DNA of 64,000 nt from Deltaproteobacteria bacterium (GTDB lineage Bacteria; Myxococcota_A; UBA9160; UBA4427). Shown here one piece after another: positions 52,792-62,159 of the stretch. The stretch's first letter is position 1, and every line of letters begins with the position of its first letter. The translations under genes were made by a program, and so were the position numbers. The notes beneath the pieces are model-generated. The model saw nothing but the letters and a program-made list of their open reading frames with translations, ran no database searches and had not been told where the DNA came from. Where the stretch lies: the NCBI GenBank assembly GCA_029261835.1, contig JAJDAO010000082.1:1-64000 (forward strand). The letters run 5' to 3'.

Positions 52792-53325
52792 ATGACGACG
52801 AAGCGATGTCTGTCGCGGCTCGTTGCGACCGGTGTGACGACGCTGGCCCTGGCCGCCCTGCTCGCAGCTTGCGGTGGCGAAGACGGCGAGAAGAAGGCCC
52901 ACGTCCCCTCAGCCGCGATCCCGGAAGCTGAGCGGGCTCCGTCACGGTCGATGACGCAAGCGCGGGAGTCGGCGAAGGTTCTGTCCGCGCCCGCGGCACA
53001 GCTTCGCGAGAAGATCGAGCTGCCCGACTACTATCCCGCCGACGCACCCGTCTACCCCGGTGCGACCGCCAGCCAGAGCTCCCAGGCGCCCACTGGACGG
53101 GTCAACGTGATGTTCGGGAGCGAGGACCCTCCCGAGAAGATCGCCCAGCACATGGAGACGCAGCTGTCAGCCGAGGGATGGGCGAGCACCGGCCGGCAGT
53201 CGCTCCCCGGCGGCACCGCCCTGCAGGGCACCAAGCCCGGCCGTCTGATCTCCATCGTGCTCTCCCGCTTCGACGAGGGCGGGCCGGGGGAGATCAGCCT
53301 GATCGCCGTTGCGGTCGATCCGTAG
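52792..53325 (+). CDS. Hypothetical lipoprotein
   Basis: A 177-residue lipoprotein. The signal peptide ends with lipobox LLAAC at about residue 27 (then GGEDGEKK). The mature part contains PDYYPADAPVYPGATASQ, VNVMFGSEDPPEKIAQHME and SAEGWASTGRQ, a pattern seen in small secreted proteins that start with a Tyr-Pro region and end with a beta-alpha unit (IVLSRFDEGG...LIAVAVDP). GGGAG precedes the ATG by 7 nt. Its place between PEP-CTERM and sulfatase-like genes suggests an envelope role. Function unknown. Confidence 0.65.
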   Translation: MTTKRCLSRLVATGVTTLALAALLAACGGEDGEKKAHVPSAAIPEAERAPSRSMTQARESAKVLSAPAAQLREKIELPDYYPADAPVYPGATASQSSQAPTGRVNVMFGSEDPPEKIAQHMETQLSAEGWASTGRQSLPGGTALQGTKPGRLISIVLSRFDEGGPGEISLIAVAVDP

Positions 53326-53428
53326 GCGTCTCCGCTCCTCTTGCGGCGGCAGAGCCGGTCGGCTGATGTCGGGCTCCCGTCCCCACCGTCTCCCCGCCCT
53401 GTCTCCTGAGGGGGCCGACCGCAGCGGT

Positions 53429-54994
53429 ATGCCGAATCGCCACGAGAGATGTGCACTGCTGCTGGCGATCGCACTGGGACTGGCACTCGTATTGCTCGCC
53501 GGGCTGGGGTGCCCGCGCGACAGCGAGCAGGCGCCCGTCGCAGACAGCCAGTCGGAGCCGAACTCGGCGGCGATCGCCGGGCCGTCAGCGAGTCCGCCCC
53601 GCATCATCATCCTGGTCTCCATCGATACGCTGCGCGCCGATCACCTCGGGCTCTACGGTCATGAACGCTTTACCTCCCCCGCGCTCGACCTGATGGCGGC
53701 CGAGGGGGTGGTGTTCGAGGATGCGAGCAGCACGGCGCCCTGGACGCTTCCCTCCCACGCGTCTCTCCTCACCGGGCTCAACCCGCTGGGCCACGGCATC
53801 ATGACCTCCGAGAGGGCCCTGCCCGCTGAGATTCCGACACTGGCGTCCGTACTGGTGGCTCACGGGTATGAGACGGCGGCCGTTGTCAACTCGGTGTGGC
53901 TGAAGAAGGACACGTTTCGAATCACTCGCGACTTCGAGAAGTACGCCTCGATCCAGAATCCCGATTACCACAGGCGATCGCCCTCCACCTGGGTGACCGA
54001 TCAGGCAATGGAGTGGCTGCGCGATTTGGGCGATGGCCGCATGTTCCTATTCGTTCACTACTACGACGTCCACAGTGACTACGCCTCACAGCCAGAATAC
54101 GAGCGTCTCTTCGTCACGCCCTACCAGGGAAAGGCCGACGGCACGGGCTGGCAGCTTCAAATCGAGAATCTCGAGGACGAGCACATCGCGTTGTGCCTAC
54201 GAGAGTTCGAACCGGCGAACTGCTCGCTCGGGAGCGTGAACGATCCCAGGATCATCGACGAGAGCATTGAAAAGATCCACTTCGATCGCGACGACGTCAG
54301 ACACCTCACAGAACTCTACGACGCGGGGATCCGCCAGCTCGACACGGAGTTGAGTAGGTTCTTCGCACTCCTGTATCAGGAGAAGATCCTGGACGAAGCA
54401 CTGCTGATCGTCACCTCCGATCACGGCGAGGAGTTCATGGACCACGGCCGCGTGGATCACTTTCTGACGACCTACCAGGAGATGCTTCACGTTCCGCTGA
54501 TACTCCGTGGGCCGGGGGTTCCAGCGGGCCTGCGAATCCCCACTCCGGTCTCGCTGATCGATCTCATGCCGACAGTGCTGGGCTTGGCGGGTGTCGATGC
54601 TCCGGCGTCGCTCGAGGGTCTCGATCTCGCCCCGCTGTGGCGAGGTGCGGACTCCGGGGCATTCGAAGATCGCTACCTCTACGGAGAGGCGGCCGGCGGC
54701 CTGCAGTGGGACCTGACCTTGAAGGGTATGTATCCACAGATTCGATCCGTGCGGCGCGGTCGCTACAAGCTCGTCTACGAGTCGAAGCCGGAGAGGTACT
54801 CCCTCTACGACTTGGCAGAGGATCCGAGCGAGCAAGTAGACCTCGCCAAGCGGGAGCCGCAAATCACCGCACAACTCGTTGCCGAGATGCGCAGGCGCTA
54901 TAGCGACTTCGCGCCGAGAGACGATTCGGAGAACAAGGTCGAGCTCGATCAGCAGGACATCGACCAGCTCCGGGCACTCGGCTATGTCCCGTGA
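53429..54994 (+). CDS. Sulfatase-fold lipoprotein without formylglycine cysteine
   Basis: A 521-residue protein of the sulfatase/alkaline phosphatase superfamily. The signal peptide ends at GLGC, a lipobox. Metal-site and core motifs are present: ILVSIDTLRADHLGLYG, the nucleophile region PWTLPSHASLLTG, VHYYDVHSDY, LIVTSDHGEEFMDHG. Type I sulfatases have Cys or Ser in the CxPSR motif; here it is threonine and PSH instead of PSR. The chemistry is likely phosphotransfer or phosphodiester hydrolysis rather than sulfate ester cleavage. A C-terminal acidic end (ELDQQDIDQLRALGYV) is shared by many of these lipoproteins. Confidence 0.8.
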   Translation: MPNRHERCALLLAIALGLALVLLAGLGCPRDSEQAPVADSQSEPNSAAIAGPSASPPRIIILVSIDTLRADHLGLYGHERFTSPALDLMAAEGVVFEDASSTAPWTLPSHASLLTGLNPLGHGIMTSERALPAEIPTLASVLVAHGYETAAVVNSVWLKKDTFRITRDFEKYASIQNPDYHRRSPSTWVTDQAMEWLRDLGDGRMFLFVHYYDVHSDYASQPEYERLFVTPYQGKADGTGWQLQIENLEDEHIALCLREFEPANCSLGSVNDPRIIDESIEKIHFDRDDVRHLTELYDAGIRQLDTELSRFFALLYQEKILDEALLIVTSDHGEEFMDHGRVDHFLTTYQEMLHVPLILRGPGVPAGLRIPTPVSLIDLMPTVLGLAGVDAPASLEGLDLAPLWRGADSGAFEDRYLYGEAAGGLQWDLTLKGMYPQIRSVRRGRYKLVYESKPERYSLYDLAEDPSEQVDLAKREPQITAQLVAEMRRRYSDFAPRDDSENKVELDQQDIDQLRALGYVP

Positions 54995-55495
54995 GCATCG
55001 CTCCAGCTGATGCTGCCGTCGGGAGCGGGCCGCGGTAGCGAACGGGCGAGCGATCACTGCTGGCCTCCCCTGGGGATAGCCGCCTCGATTCGAAGTGGCC
55101 GACGTCAGCCGTACCGGCCTGACACGGCTGCGCGTTCGAGTGGCAGAGCAATCCGCCTGACCCCGCTCGCGCAAGACGGCAGCGACTGCGATCAGCGTGC
55201 TTGTTCACGGAGCTGCACCTCTCAGGCAATTGCTGCGCAACTTCAGCAGCAAGCGATCGCAGCTTCCCCTGGCGCTCATGCGCCTCGATCGTTTCCCGGC
55301 AGCCGCCCGCCACGCAGGCTCCTAGCGCGAGCAAGGCGCGCTGGATACCATCTCGCCTTCGCGAGATTCCGAGCGTTCGAATTCGCCTGCGTGCCAGCGC
55401 GCAACGTCGCCAATCGCGACATCTGCGGCAAGGCAATGCGAAACCGAAGCGCCTACCAGGTCGAATGCCGTCCGAAAGATGAAACAGACTGACTG
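54995..55495. other. 501-bp gap between sulfatase-like gene and MFS-spermidine synthase gene
   Basis: No supported gene. On the minus strand a frame (about 55436 to 54864) contains a lipoprotein-like stretch (LLALGACVAGGC), but the remaining residues are arginine- and serine-rich and it runs into the sulfatase-like gene, so I do not call it. No clear promoter, terminator or repeat. Confidence 0.35.
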
Positions 55496-58400
55496 ATGAG
55501 CAGACCGCTTGGAATCCTTCTCGTCACGTGTTTCTTCGTCTCTGGCGCCACCAGCCTGGTTCTCGAAGTCGCGTGGGCCAAGGAGCTCTCCTACGTCCTG
55601 GGGAACTCCATCCACGCCACCGCGACCGTGATCGGCGCCTTCATGGCAGGGCTGGCGCTGGGCAGTCTGCTGGCCGGCCGACGCTTCTTTCGTCGGTTGC
55701 CACCGCTGCGCGTCTACGCGCTGCTTCAGTTTGGCATCGCGATCCTCGGCTTCTTCTCGATCGCCATCCTGCGCTCCACCGAGCCGGTCTTCGAAATCGT
55801 CTATCGAGACCTCACGAATAGCCCGGTCCTCTTCCTCGCAGCGCGTTTTGCACTCGTGTTTCCCATGATGGCACTGCCCGCCACGCTGATGGGCATGTCG
55901 CTACCCCTGGTGGTCGAAGCCCGAAGCGAAGAGGGGCTGCAGCTCGGAGCCAATGCCGGGAGCGTCTATGGGATCAATACGCTGGGCGCCGTAACGGGCA
56001 CCTACGCGGCGGGCTTTCTCTTGATTCCGGAGCTGGGGCTGACCCGCACCTGCATGTTGGTGGGTGTGGCAGACTTCGCGGTCGGGCTCGTTCTCTTGGT
56101 TCTCCACCATCGGCGCTCCGGCGCTCTGCCGCGCCACCTCGAGTCATCACCTTCCGCCGCGTCCAGAAGCGCCGCAGCAGGAGACCACCAACCCGCGCGC
56201 GACCGACGCCGCAAGCAGGTTTTCGGCGCGATCTTTCTGCTCTCCGGCTTCTTGGCGATGGTCTACGAAGTCGCCTGGTTCCGCCTCCTGGCCAACGTGC
56301 TGGGCGGCACGGTGCACGCCTTCACGAGCATGCTCGGCGTATTCCTCGTCGGTGTTGGTCTTGGCAGCGTGGCGGGAACGCGTCTACTGAGATTCCGATC
56401 TTCTGCGCTGCTACCCGTTGCCATTTGTTTGCTGATGATCGGTGTCTGTGCGGCTTCCTCTCTGGCTTTGGCCAACCACCTGCCCATCTGGTACGCAAAG
56501 CTCTTCTGGGCCTTGCATGGGGGCCAATCCGTGGCGGGCTATGTGCTGGCCCAGGCGATCGTTGCCTCGCTCGTGGTTCTGCCGACTACGCTCGTCATGG
56601 GGATCGCCTTCCCCATGGCTTTGCGCGCCTATGAGAGCTTCGGATCAGCGCGTGAGGATCGAAAGCACACCAGTGAGATCTACGCGCTCAACACCCTCGG
56701 CGGTATTGCGGGCAGTCTCTTCGCCGGCTTCTTGTTCCTGCCACGAGCGGGGCTTACCCCCTCGCTCATGCTCGCCGCCATCGCAAGCTGTCTACTCGCC
56801 GTGCTGGTTCTCTTCGGCCTGATGAGCGGTCGGGCGCTGAAGGGTCGGCTCATTGTTGCCGTGGCGGGTGTCTCTCTGATGGGCCTGACCGTGGCTTCCG
56901 TTCCCAGCATGGATCACCTGGAGCTCCATCGAGGCGTCTTCTTCAGGATACGGCCCGACAGGAATATGGCTCTCGTCTCGCCGGAGACGGGCGACCAGAA
57001 GCTCTTCTACTATCGGGAAGGCATGCACGGAAGTGTGTCCGTTACCGGCGCTGCCGATCTGTCGCTCAGGATCTCCGGGAAGCCGGTCGCGGTTTCGAGC
57101 TTCTCCGACCGGATGCATCTGATGCTTCTGGGTCAGCTGCCGGTGATCTTTGCCGACAGACCCGAACGGGTGGCGGTCGTCGGATTGGGGATGGGTGTGG
57201 CTCTCGGGTCCCTCCTGTCACACCCCGATGTCGAGGCGGTGGACGTCATCGAGCTCGAGCAGGCCGTTGTGGACGCTCAGAAGTACTTCCGCGCGGTCAA
57301 CGGCGAGGCGCCCCGTGACCCCAGAGTAACGATGATCGTCGAGGACGCCCGAACCCATCTGACCTATAGCGGCAAGGTATATGACGTCATCACCTCGGAT
57401 CCCATCAGTCCGTTGATCGCAGGAGCCGGCAACCTCTACTCCCGCGATTACTACCAGATCGTCGCTGAGCATCTGACTGACGGAGGTGTCTTCGCGCAGT
57501 GGTGGCAGATGGGGGGGGTATCGGAGAGTACGTATCAGAACATTCTCGCCACCATGCGGGAAGTGTTTCCGCACATGCTCGTGTTCGCATACGGGTCCGA
57601 CTCCGTCGTCCTCGCTTCTGCGGATCCGATCGAGATCTCGTGGGAAGAGCTGCGCAGGAGAGCCGCTCAGCCAGATGTGAAGAGAGAGCTCGACTTCTAT
57701 CTGCTCGAGTCCCCTCTGCATCTGCTCAATCTCCTGTATGCAGACACCGAGCTGGTGGACCGCTACACGAGAAAACATGACAAGATCAACACCGACGACA
57801 ATGTCTGGCTCGAACATCAAATGCCGCTCGACCACTACTCGCGGTCGATCGATGATCGAATCCCCCGACGCATGGCGACGGCGGTCGCGTTCGGCCGTCT
57901 GCAAGCCGCGATTCGAGCGGTCCCGGGTGTGCCGGAGGAGGATCTGATCCGCGTCGCAGTTCGGAATCCACCAACTCCGAATCCCAGTACGCATGCCTAC
58001 GCGTTGCAGGGCATCGTCGAGTTCGCAAAGAAGTCCGGCAGGGCATCGCTGGTTCCGGAGATACTCGTATGGCACGAAGCGCGGCGGCGTCCGGGCAGGC
58101 ACGTCGTCGATTTCGCTCGGCTCGAGGATGAGTACGAACGAGCGCGAGCCGAGCAGGACGCGCCCGGAGAGGAAGCCGCACTGGAGGCCATGCTGCACTA
58201 TCCGCAGCTTCCCCTCTACCACGAGGCCGCCATCGGGCTGATCGATCTGCTCGTCGCTCAGGGCAGGAATAGCGAGGCACTCGAATACGTCGAGCTGCTC
58301 GAGAGACGCACGCCAGCTCGCCCCGGAGTCTACGCCTTGGGCGCGCAGATCAGCACTGCGCTGGGTCTCGCGCAGAGAGCACGGGAATTCAGCGAGACCG

Positions 58401-59041
58401 GAAGGCTCTACGGCCTGCGGAGCGGTGGTGGTGAGCCCGAGGTGGATCACGTGCTGGCGCGTGACCATATGTTGTGGGGGCAGCAGCTGAGCAGTCATGG
58501 TTTGTTCGATCAGGCGATCAAGCATTTCGGAAGGGCCCTGGAGATCGAGCCCACCAGCTCGCGAGCGCACAACGCCTGGGGATCTGCGCTGTTCAGCCAG
58601 CGAAGGGTAGAGGAGGCGTTGGCGCATTTTCAGGCCGCGCTGCGACTGAAGCCCGATCATGAAATGGCGAATCTGAACAGCGGCACCGCGCTGGATCGGC
58701 TGGGCCGGGGCGAGGAGGCGGTCGCCTACCTCGAGAAGGCGCTGCGGATCAATTCGGACTCGGCTGAAGCGCACAGCAAGCTCGGCGTCGTTCTGGCCAG
58801 CCAGGGCCGAGAGGCCGAAGCGGCCGATCACTTCCGTGAGGCGATCGAGATCGAGCCCAATCATGTTCAGGCGCGCATCAACTGGGGCACGATGCTCCGT
58901 TTGCAGGGCGATACCCAGGAGGCCGTCTCTCAGTTCGAGGAGGTGCTCCGAATCGATTCGGCGAATGCGGTCGTGCGACGAAAGCTCATCGAAGCGCGCA
59001 ACAAGCTTCTTCACGATAAGACGCGGAGTCCTTCACCGTAG
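55496..59041 (+). CDS. MFS-like / spermidine-synthase-like / TPR fusion protein (1)
   Basis: A 1181-residue giant. Residues ~1-460 hold about 12 membrane helices in two similar halves (SGATSLVLEVAWAKEL...GLALGSLLAGR and SGFLAMVYEVAWFRLL...GVGLGSVAGTR). Residues ~560-800 form a spermidine-synthase-like Rossmann domain: VVGLGMGVALGSLL, DVIELEQAVVDAQKYF, VEDARTHL and YDVITSDPISP. From about residue 950 there are TPR repeats (KHFGRALEIEPTSSRAHNAWG, HFQAALRLKPDHEMANLNSG). Fused MFS/SpeE proteins are widespread but of unknown function; the long TPR tail is not usual. The substrate could be a polyamine or another amine. Confidence 0.85.
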   Translation: MSRPLGILLVTCFFVSGATSLVLEVAWAKELSYVLGNSIHATATVIGAFMAGLALGSLLAGRRFFRRLPPLRVYALLQFGIAILGFFSIAILRSTEPVFEIVYRDLTNSPVLFLAARFALVFPMMALPATLMGMSLPLVVEARSEEGLQLGANAGSVYGINTLGAVTGTYAAGFLLIPELGLTRTCMLVGVADFAVGLVLLVLHHRRSGALPRHLESSPSAASRSAAAGDHQPARDRRRKQVFGAIFLLSGFLAMVYEVAWFRLLANVLGGTVHAFTSMLGVFLVGVGLGSVAGTRLLRFRSSALLPVAICLLMIGVCAASSLALANHLPIWYAKLFWALHGGQSVAGYVLAQAIVASLVVLPTTLVMGIAFPMALRAYESFGSAREDRKHTSEIYALNTLGGIAGSLFAGFLFLPRAGLTPSLMLAAIASCLLAVLVLFGLMSGRALKGRLIVAVAGVSLMGLTVASVPSMDHLELHRGVFFRIRPDRNMALVSPETGDQKLFYYREGMHGSVSVTGAADLSLRISGKPVAVSSFSDRMHLMLLGQLPVIFADRPERVAVVGLGMGVALGSLLSHPDVEAVDVIELEQAVVDAQKYFRAVNGEAPRDPRVTMIVEDARTHLTYSGKVYDVITSDPISPLIAGAGNLYSRDYYQIVAEHLTDGGVFAQWWQMGGVSESTYQNILATMREVFPHMLVFAYGSDSVVLASADPIEISWEELRRRAAQPDVKRELDFYLLESPLHLLNLLYADTELVDRYTRKHDKINTDDNVWLEHQMPLDHYSRSIDDRIPRRMATAVAFGRLQAAIRAVPGVPEEDLIRVAVRNPPTPNPSTHAYALQGIVEFAKKSGRASLVPEILVWHEARRRPGRHVVDFARLEDEYERARAEQDAPGEEAALEAMLHYPQLPLYHEAAIGLIDLLVAQGRNSEALEYVELLERRTPARPGVYALGAQISTALGLAQRAREFSETGRLYGLRSGGGEPEVDHVLARDHMLWGQQLSSHGLFDQAIKHFGRALEIEPTSSRAHNAWGSALFSQRRVEEALAHFQAALRLKPDHEMANLNSGTALDRLGRGEEAVAYLEKALRINSDSAEAHSKLGVVLASQGREAEAADHFREAIEIEPNHVQARINWGTMLRLQGDTQEAVSQFEEVLRIDSANAVVRRKLIEARNKLLHDKTRSPSP

Positions 59042-59113
59042 CCCCAAGGCCCTTGATGCGGCGGCCAGGGCCGTCCGGTCGAGATGGGATTCGGCAACCA
59101 ACCGAGGCGAGTC

Positions 59114-62020
59114 ATGATGAGCAACCGGTACAAGATGGCGGTCATCTATCTGCTGTTCTTCCTGTCCGGCTCGTCCGGCCTCATCTACGAGATCATCTGG
59201 AGCCGAAAGCTCGGCCTGATCTTCGGCAGTACCGTATTTGCCGTTTCCACCATACTGACGGTCTTCTTCTCGGGGCTGGCACTCGGAGCCATCCTGATCG
59301 GCCGCAGCATGGATCGCGGCCGCAATCCAGTCTCGACCTACGTGACACTCGAGGTCCTCCTCGGGCTATTCGGCATCTGCAGCCCTCTGATATTCCTCGG
59401 CATCGATGGGATCTACTACCACATCCAGCCGTTCGTCAGCTCGAGCCTGGGCGGCCTGACAACGGTTCGATTCGTTCTCTCTTTTCTCGGCCTGCTGATT
59501 CCGACCACGCTAATGGGCGCCACGCTGCCGGTGCTCGTCAAGCTCGTCGTCAAGGCGGATGAGGACGTGGCGTCCGACGCCGGTCGCCTCTATGCCGTCA
59601 ATACGCTCGGCGCGGCCCTAGGGACCATTCTCGCCACCATCGTCCTGATTCCGCTCGTCGGCGTGAACGCCTCGCTCTACATCGCCGGCTCGATCAATCT
59701 CCTCGTCGGGGCCGTCGCGTATGCGCTCTTTCGAGACGAGGAGTTCGCGCCCGCGCCCGCGCCGCGCTTGCTCAGCGAGCGCCACACGCCGGATGAGAAG
59801 TACTTCATCGGGCTATTCGCCGTCGTTGGATTCATCTCGATGGTCTATCAGGTGGCTTGGATTCGGCTCTTGATCCAGGTCACCGGAAGCACGATCTACA
59901 CCTTCGGGCTCATGCTTTCGGTCTTCATCGTCGGCGTCGGACTGGGGAGCGAGATCTCGACCCGCTTTCTGGGCCGGATCAAGTCGGCGGTCTTGGCCTT
60001 CGCGCTGGTCGAGATCGCCGCGTCGGCCTACTCCCTTTGGATCGTCGGCTACTTCGACCGTCTGCCACTGCTCTTTACGTCGATGGCCCTCGAGCGCGAG
60101 GGCTTCGCAAGTCTGCTGACGCTCAAGGTTCTCATCAACGTGATCGTGCTGCTCTTCCCGACGCTGATGTTTGGCGCTGCATTCCCATTGGTTGCATCCA
60201 TCTTCTCGGGAAAGGCGGCGAGGTCGGGTGGGGACATCGGGATCGTGTACTCATTCAACACGATCGGCGGGGTCTTCGGATCGTTCATCGGCGGGTTCTT
60301 TCTGCTGCCGGCGCTTGGAACCCAGGCGACGATCATCAGCATGAGTGTCGCGGGTTTGGTCGTTGCCAGTCTGATCGGAATGAAGCTGCAGCCCATCGGG
60401 GGGAGAGCAGCGGTCGCCGCCACCTGCCTGGTTGCGCTGCTCATCGGCGCAGCCGTTCATCATCCCTGGAACCGGCAGCTCATCAACAGCGGTCCCTACC
60501 TCCTGCAGTATCCGAACTTGAATACGATGTATGAGTTTGCCGGCCAGAAGACCTTCTACTACGACGAAGGCGTCAACGTCAATGTCTCCGTGATCGGCGA
60601 TCTGAAGCCGACGACGATCTATATCAATGGCAAGCCGATGGCTTCGACCGCGATTACGGACGTGGCGAACCAATACCTCCTCGGCCACATCCCGATGCTG
60701 CTGCACCCCAATCCCCGCAGCTCGGTGGTGATCGGCCTGGGCGCCGGGATGACGTTCAGTGCCCTGGTTCGCCACGGCGCGCCCGCCGACGCGATCGAGA
60801 TCTCACCAGAGATCGTCGAGGGAACACGACTCTTCGCTCCCTACAACCGCTCGGTCCTGGATCAGCCGAACGCCAACGTGATCTTCGACGATGGTCGCAA
60901 CTATCTCCGGACCACGCGCAAGAAGTACGATGTCATCACAGAGGATCCACTCGATCCTTTCTTCATGGGGTCGGGATATCTATACGATCTGGAGCACTTC
61001 GAGAACGCCAAACGGGCGCTGAATCCCGGCGGCATCATGTGCCAGTACCTGCCGCTCTACCAGGTGGGGCTGGAGGAAGCCAGGATCATCATCAAGACCT
61101 TTCACGCCGTATTTCCCCATGTCTCGGCGTGGTTCGCCTTCAGCGACCTGCTCTTGATCGGATCGCAGGAGCCACTGCTGATCGACCTGGAGAACCTCCG
61201 GCGGCGAATCGAGCAGCCCGCGATTGCGAGGGATCTGCGTGAGGTCGGGATCGACAACGAGTACGACTTCCTCGCAAACTACCTCTTCGACCAGACAGAG
61301 ATCGCCGAGATCGGAGGCGATCTGCCCCTCAACACGGATGACTACCCCATCATCGAGTACATGACTCCGCGTGCGCTGATGAGCGGGACCGTGCATGGCA
61401 ACCTCGACTACGCCCTCGGCAGACGGGTTTCCGAATTCCCCGGCATTCTCGACCTCAGCTCGCTGTCTGGCGGGGAGTTCGCGGAATTCACCACCCGCAT
61501 GCGAAAGTACTTCAAAGCTCGGCATCATCTCATCCAGGCTCATCTGCTGTTCCTGAAGAACAGGCAGGGCGTGTTGGCTGAGCTCTCTCTCGCGCTGGAG
61601 GCCACATCCCCGTATCCGACCTCGAGCCACTACATCGCGTATGTGAACCTGGCCCGGGGGCTCGGCCTGCTGCGAGACAACCGCTTCGAAGAGGCGCTGG
61701 AGTTCTTGGAGAAAGCGAATCAGTATCGCGGCGATCACCCCCTCACCCTGAGTGAGCTGGGGCGTGCGCTGCTCGAGACCGGGCGTGAGCGAAGGGCCAT
61801 GAGTCTCTTCGAGCGCTCGCTGGAACTCGATGAGGTTCAGGTCGTTCCCCGCCTGCACCTCGCCGACGACTCGATGGCGCGGCGCGAGTTCGCCCGCGCC
61901 ATCGATCTCCTCGAGGGCTGCCTGGTCGTGGACCCGAAGAATGCCGAGTGCGCCAAGAAGCTGAGGCGGGCCGAGCACGCGTCGTCGTCTCGCTCCGCCT
62001 CGGGTGCCGCCACCCCGTAG
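59114..62020 (+). CDS. MFS-like / spermidine-synthase-like / TPR fusion protein (2)
   Basis: About 968 residues, same layout as its neighbour but clearly diverged. The two membrane halves begin SGSSGLIYEIIWSRKL and VGFISMVYQVAWIRLL. The synthase part has VIGLGAGMTFSALV, DAIEISPEIVEGTRLF, DDGRNYL and YDVITEDPLDP. The TPR tail is short (EALEFLEKANQYRGDHPLTLSELG, SLFERSLELDEVQVVPRLHLAD). GAGG precedes the ATG at 59114 by 7 nt; an in-frame ATG 10 codons earlier is the alternative. It starts 72 bp after the first fusion, so the pair is a tandem duplication and probably an operon. Confidence 0.85.
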   Translation: MMSNRYKMAVIYLLFFLSGSSGLIYEIIWSRKLGLIFGSTVFAVSTILTVFFSGLALGAILIGRSMDRGRNPVSTYVTLEVLLGLFGICSPLIFLGIDGIYYHIQPFVSSSLGGLTTVRFVLSFLGLLIPTTLMGATLPVLVKLVVKADEDVASDAGRLYAVNTLGAALGTILATIVLIPLVGVNASLYIAGSINLLVGAVAYALFRDEEFAPAPAPRLLSERHTPDEKYFIGLFAVVGFISMVYQVAWIRLLIQVTGSTIYTFGLMLSVFIVGVGLGSEISTRFLGRIKSAVLAFALVEIAASAYSLWIVGYFDRLPLLFTSMALEREGFASLLTLKVLINVIVLLFPTLMFGAAFPLVASIFSGKAARSGGDIGIVYSFNTIGGVFGSFIGGFFLLPALGTQATIISMSVAGLVVASLIGMKLQPIGGRAAVAATCLVALLIGAAVHHPWNRQLINSGPYLLQYPNLNTMYEFAGQKTFYYDEGVNVNVSVIGDLKPTTIYINGKPMASTAITDVANQYLLGHIPMLLHPNPRSSVVIGLGAGMTFSALVRHGAPADAIEISPEIVEGTRLFAPYNRSVLDQPNANVIFDDGRNYLRTTRKKYDVITEDPLDPFFMGSGYLYDLEHFENAKRALNPGGIMCQYLPLYQVGLEEARIIIKTFHAVFPHVSAWFAFSDLLLIGSQEPLLIDLENLRRRIEQPAIARDLREVGIDNEYDFLANYLFDQTEIAEIGGDLPLNTDDYPIIEYMTPRALMSGTVHGNLDYALGRRVSEFPGILDLSSLSGGEFAEFTTRMRKYFKARHHLIQAHLLFLKNRQGVLAELSLALEATSPYPTSSHYIAYVNLARGLGLLRDNRFEEALEFLEKANQYRGDHPLTLSELGRALLETGRERRAMSLFERSLELDEVQVVPRLHLADDSMARREFARAIDLLEGCLVVDPKNAECAKKLRRAEHASSSRSASGAATP

Positions 62021-62032
62021 CGGGCGGCACCC
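62002..62032 (+). repeat. 10-bp inverted repeat spanning a stop codon
   Basis: GGGTGCCGCC (62002-62011) pairs perfectly with GGCGGCACCC (62023-62032) across an 11-nt loop that includes the TAG stop at 62018. No T-run follows, so it may slow RNase or ribosome exit rather than terminate. Confidence 0.5.
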
Positions 62033-62074
62033 CCGGGTCAAGCCCATCGGCCCGGCAGGGATCTTGTTTTCTGC

Positions 62075-62103
62075 TTGACAACCTCGACTCGACTACTTCA
62101 ATG
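62075..62103 (+). promoter_or_regulatory. Candidate sigma-70 promoter for PEP-CTERM copy 2
   Basis: A perfect TTGACA (62075-62080), a 17-bp spacer, then TCAATG (62098-62103), a weak -10. It lies about 57 bp before the start codon of the second PEP-CTERM gene. The -35 is strong; the -10 weak. Confidence 0.35.
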
Positions 62104-62159
62104 TGTTGGGCGAGGCGCTGGCGATTATCAAGTAGAGGACCGGACAAGGAGAGGACCGT

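Noticed and set aside
53429..54994. Naming the protein a formylglycine sulfatase
   Set aside because: The nucleophile Cys or Ser is absent (Thr instead), so the activity is uncertain.
54864..55436. Minus-strand frame with a lipobox-like GGC
   Set aside because: Runs into the sulfatase-like gene and is Arg/Ser-rich; no good ribosome-binding site. Could be a decayed gene at most.
57218..59014. Long open frame (598 codons) on the minus strand inside the first fusion protein gene
   Set aside because: It is antisense to a gene with clear domains, a side effect of high GC in third codon positions; no recognisable motifs.
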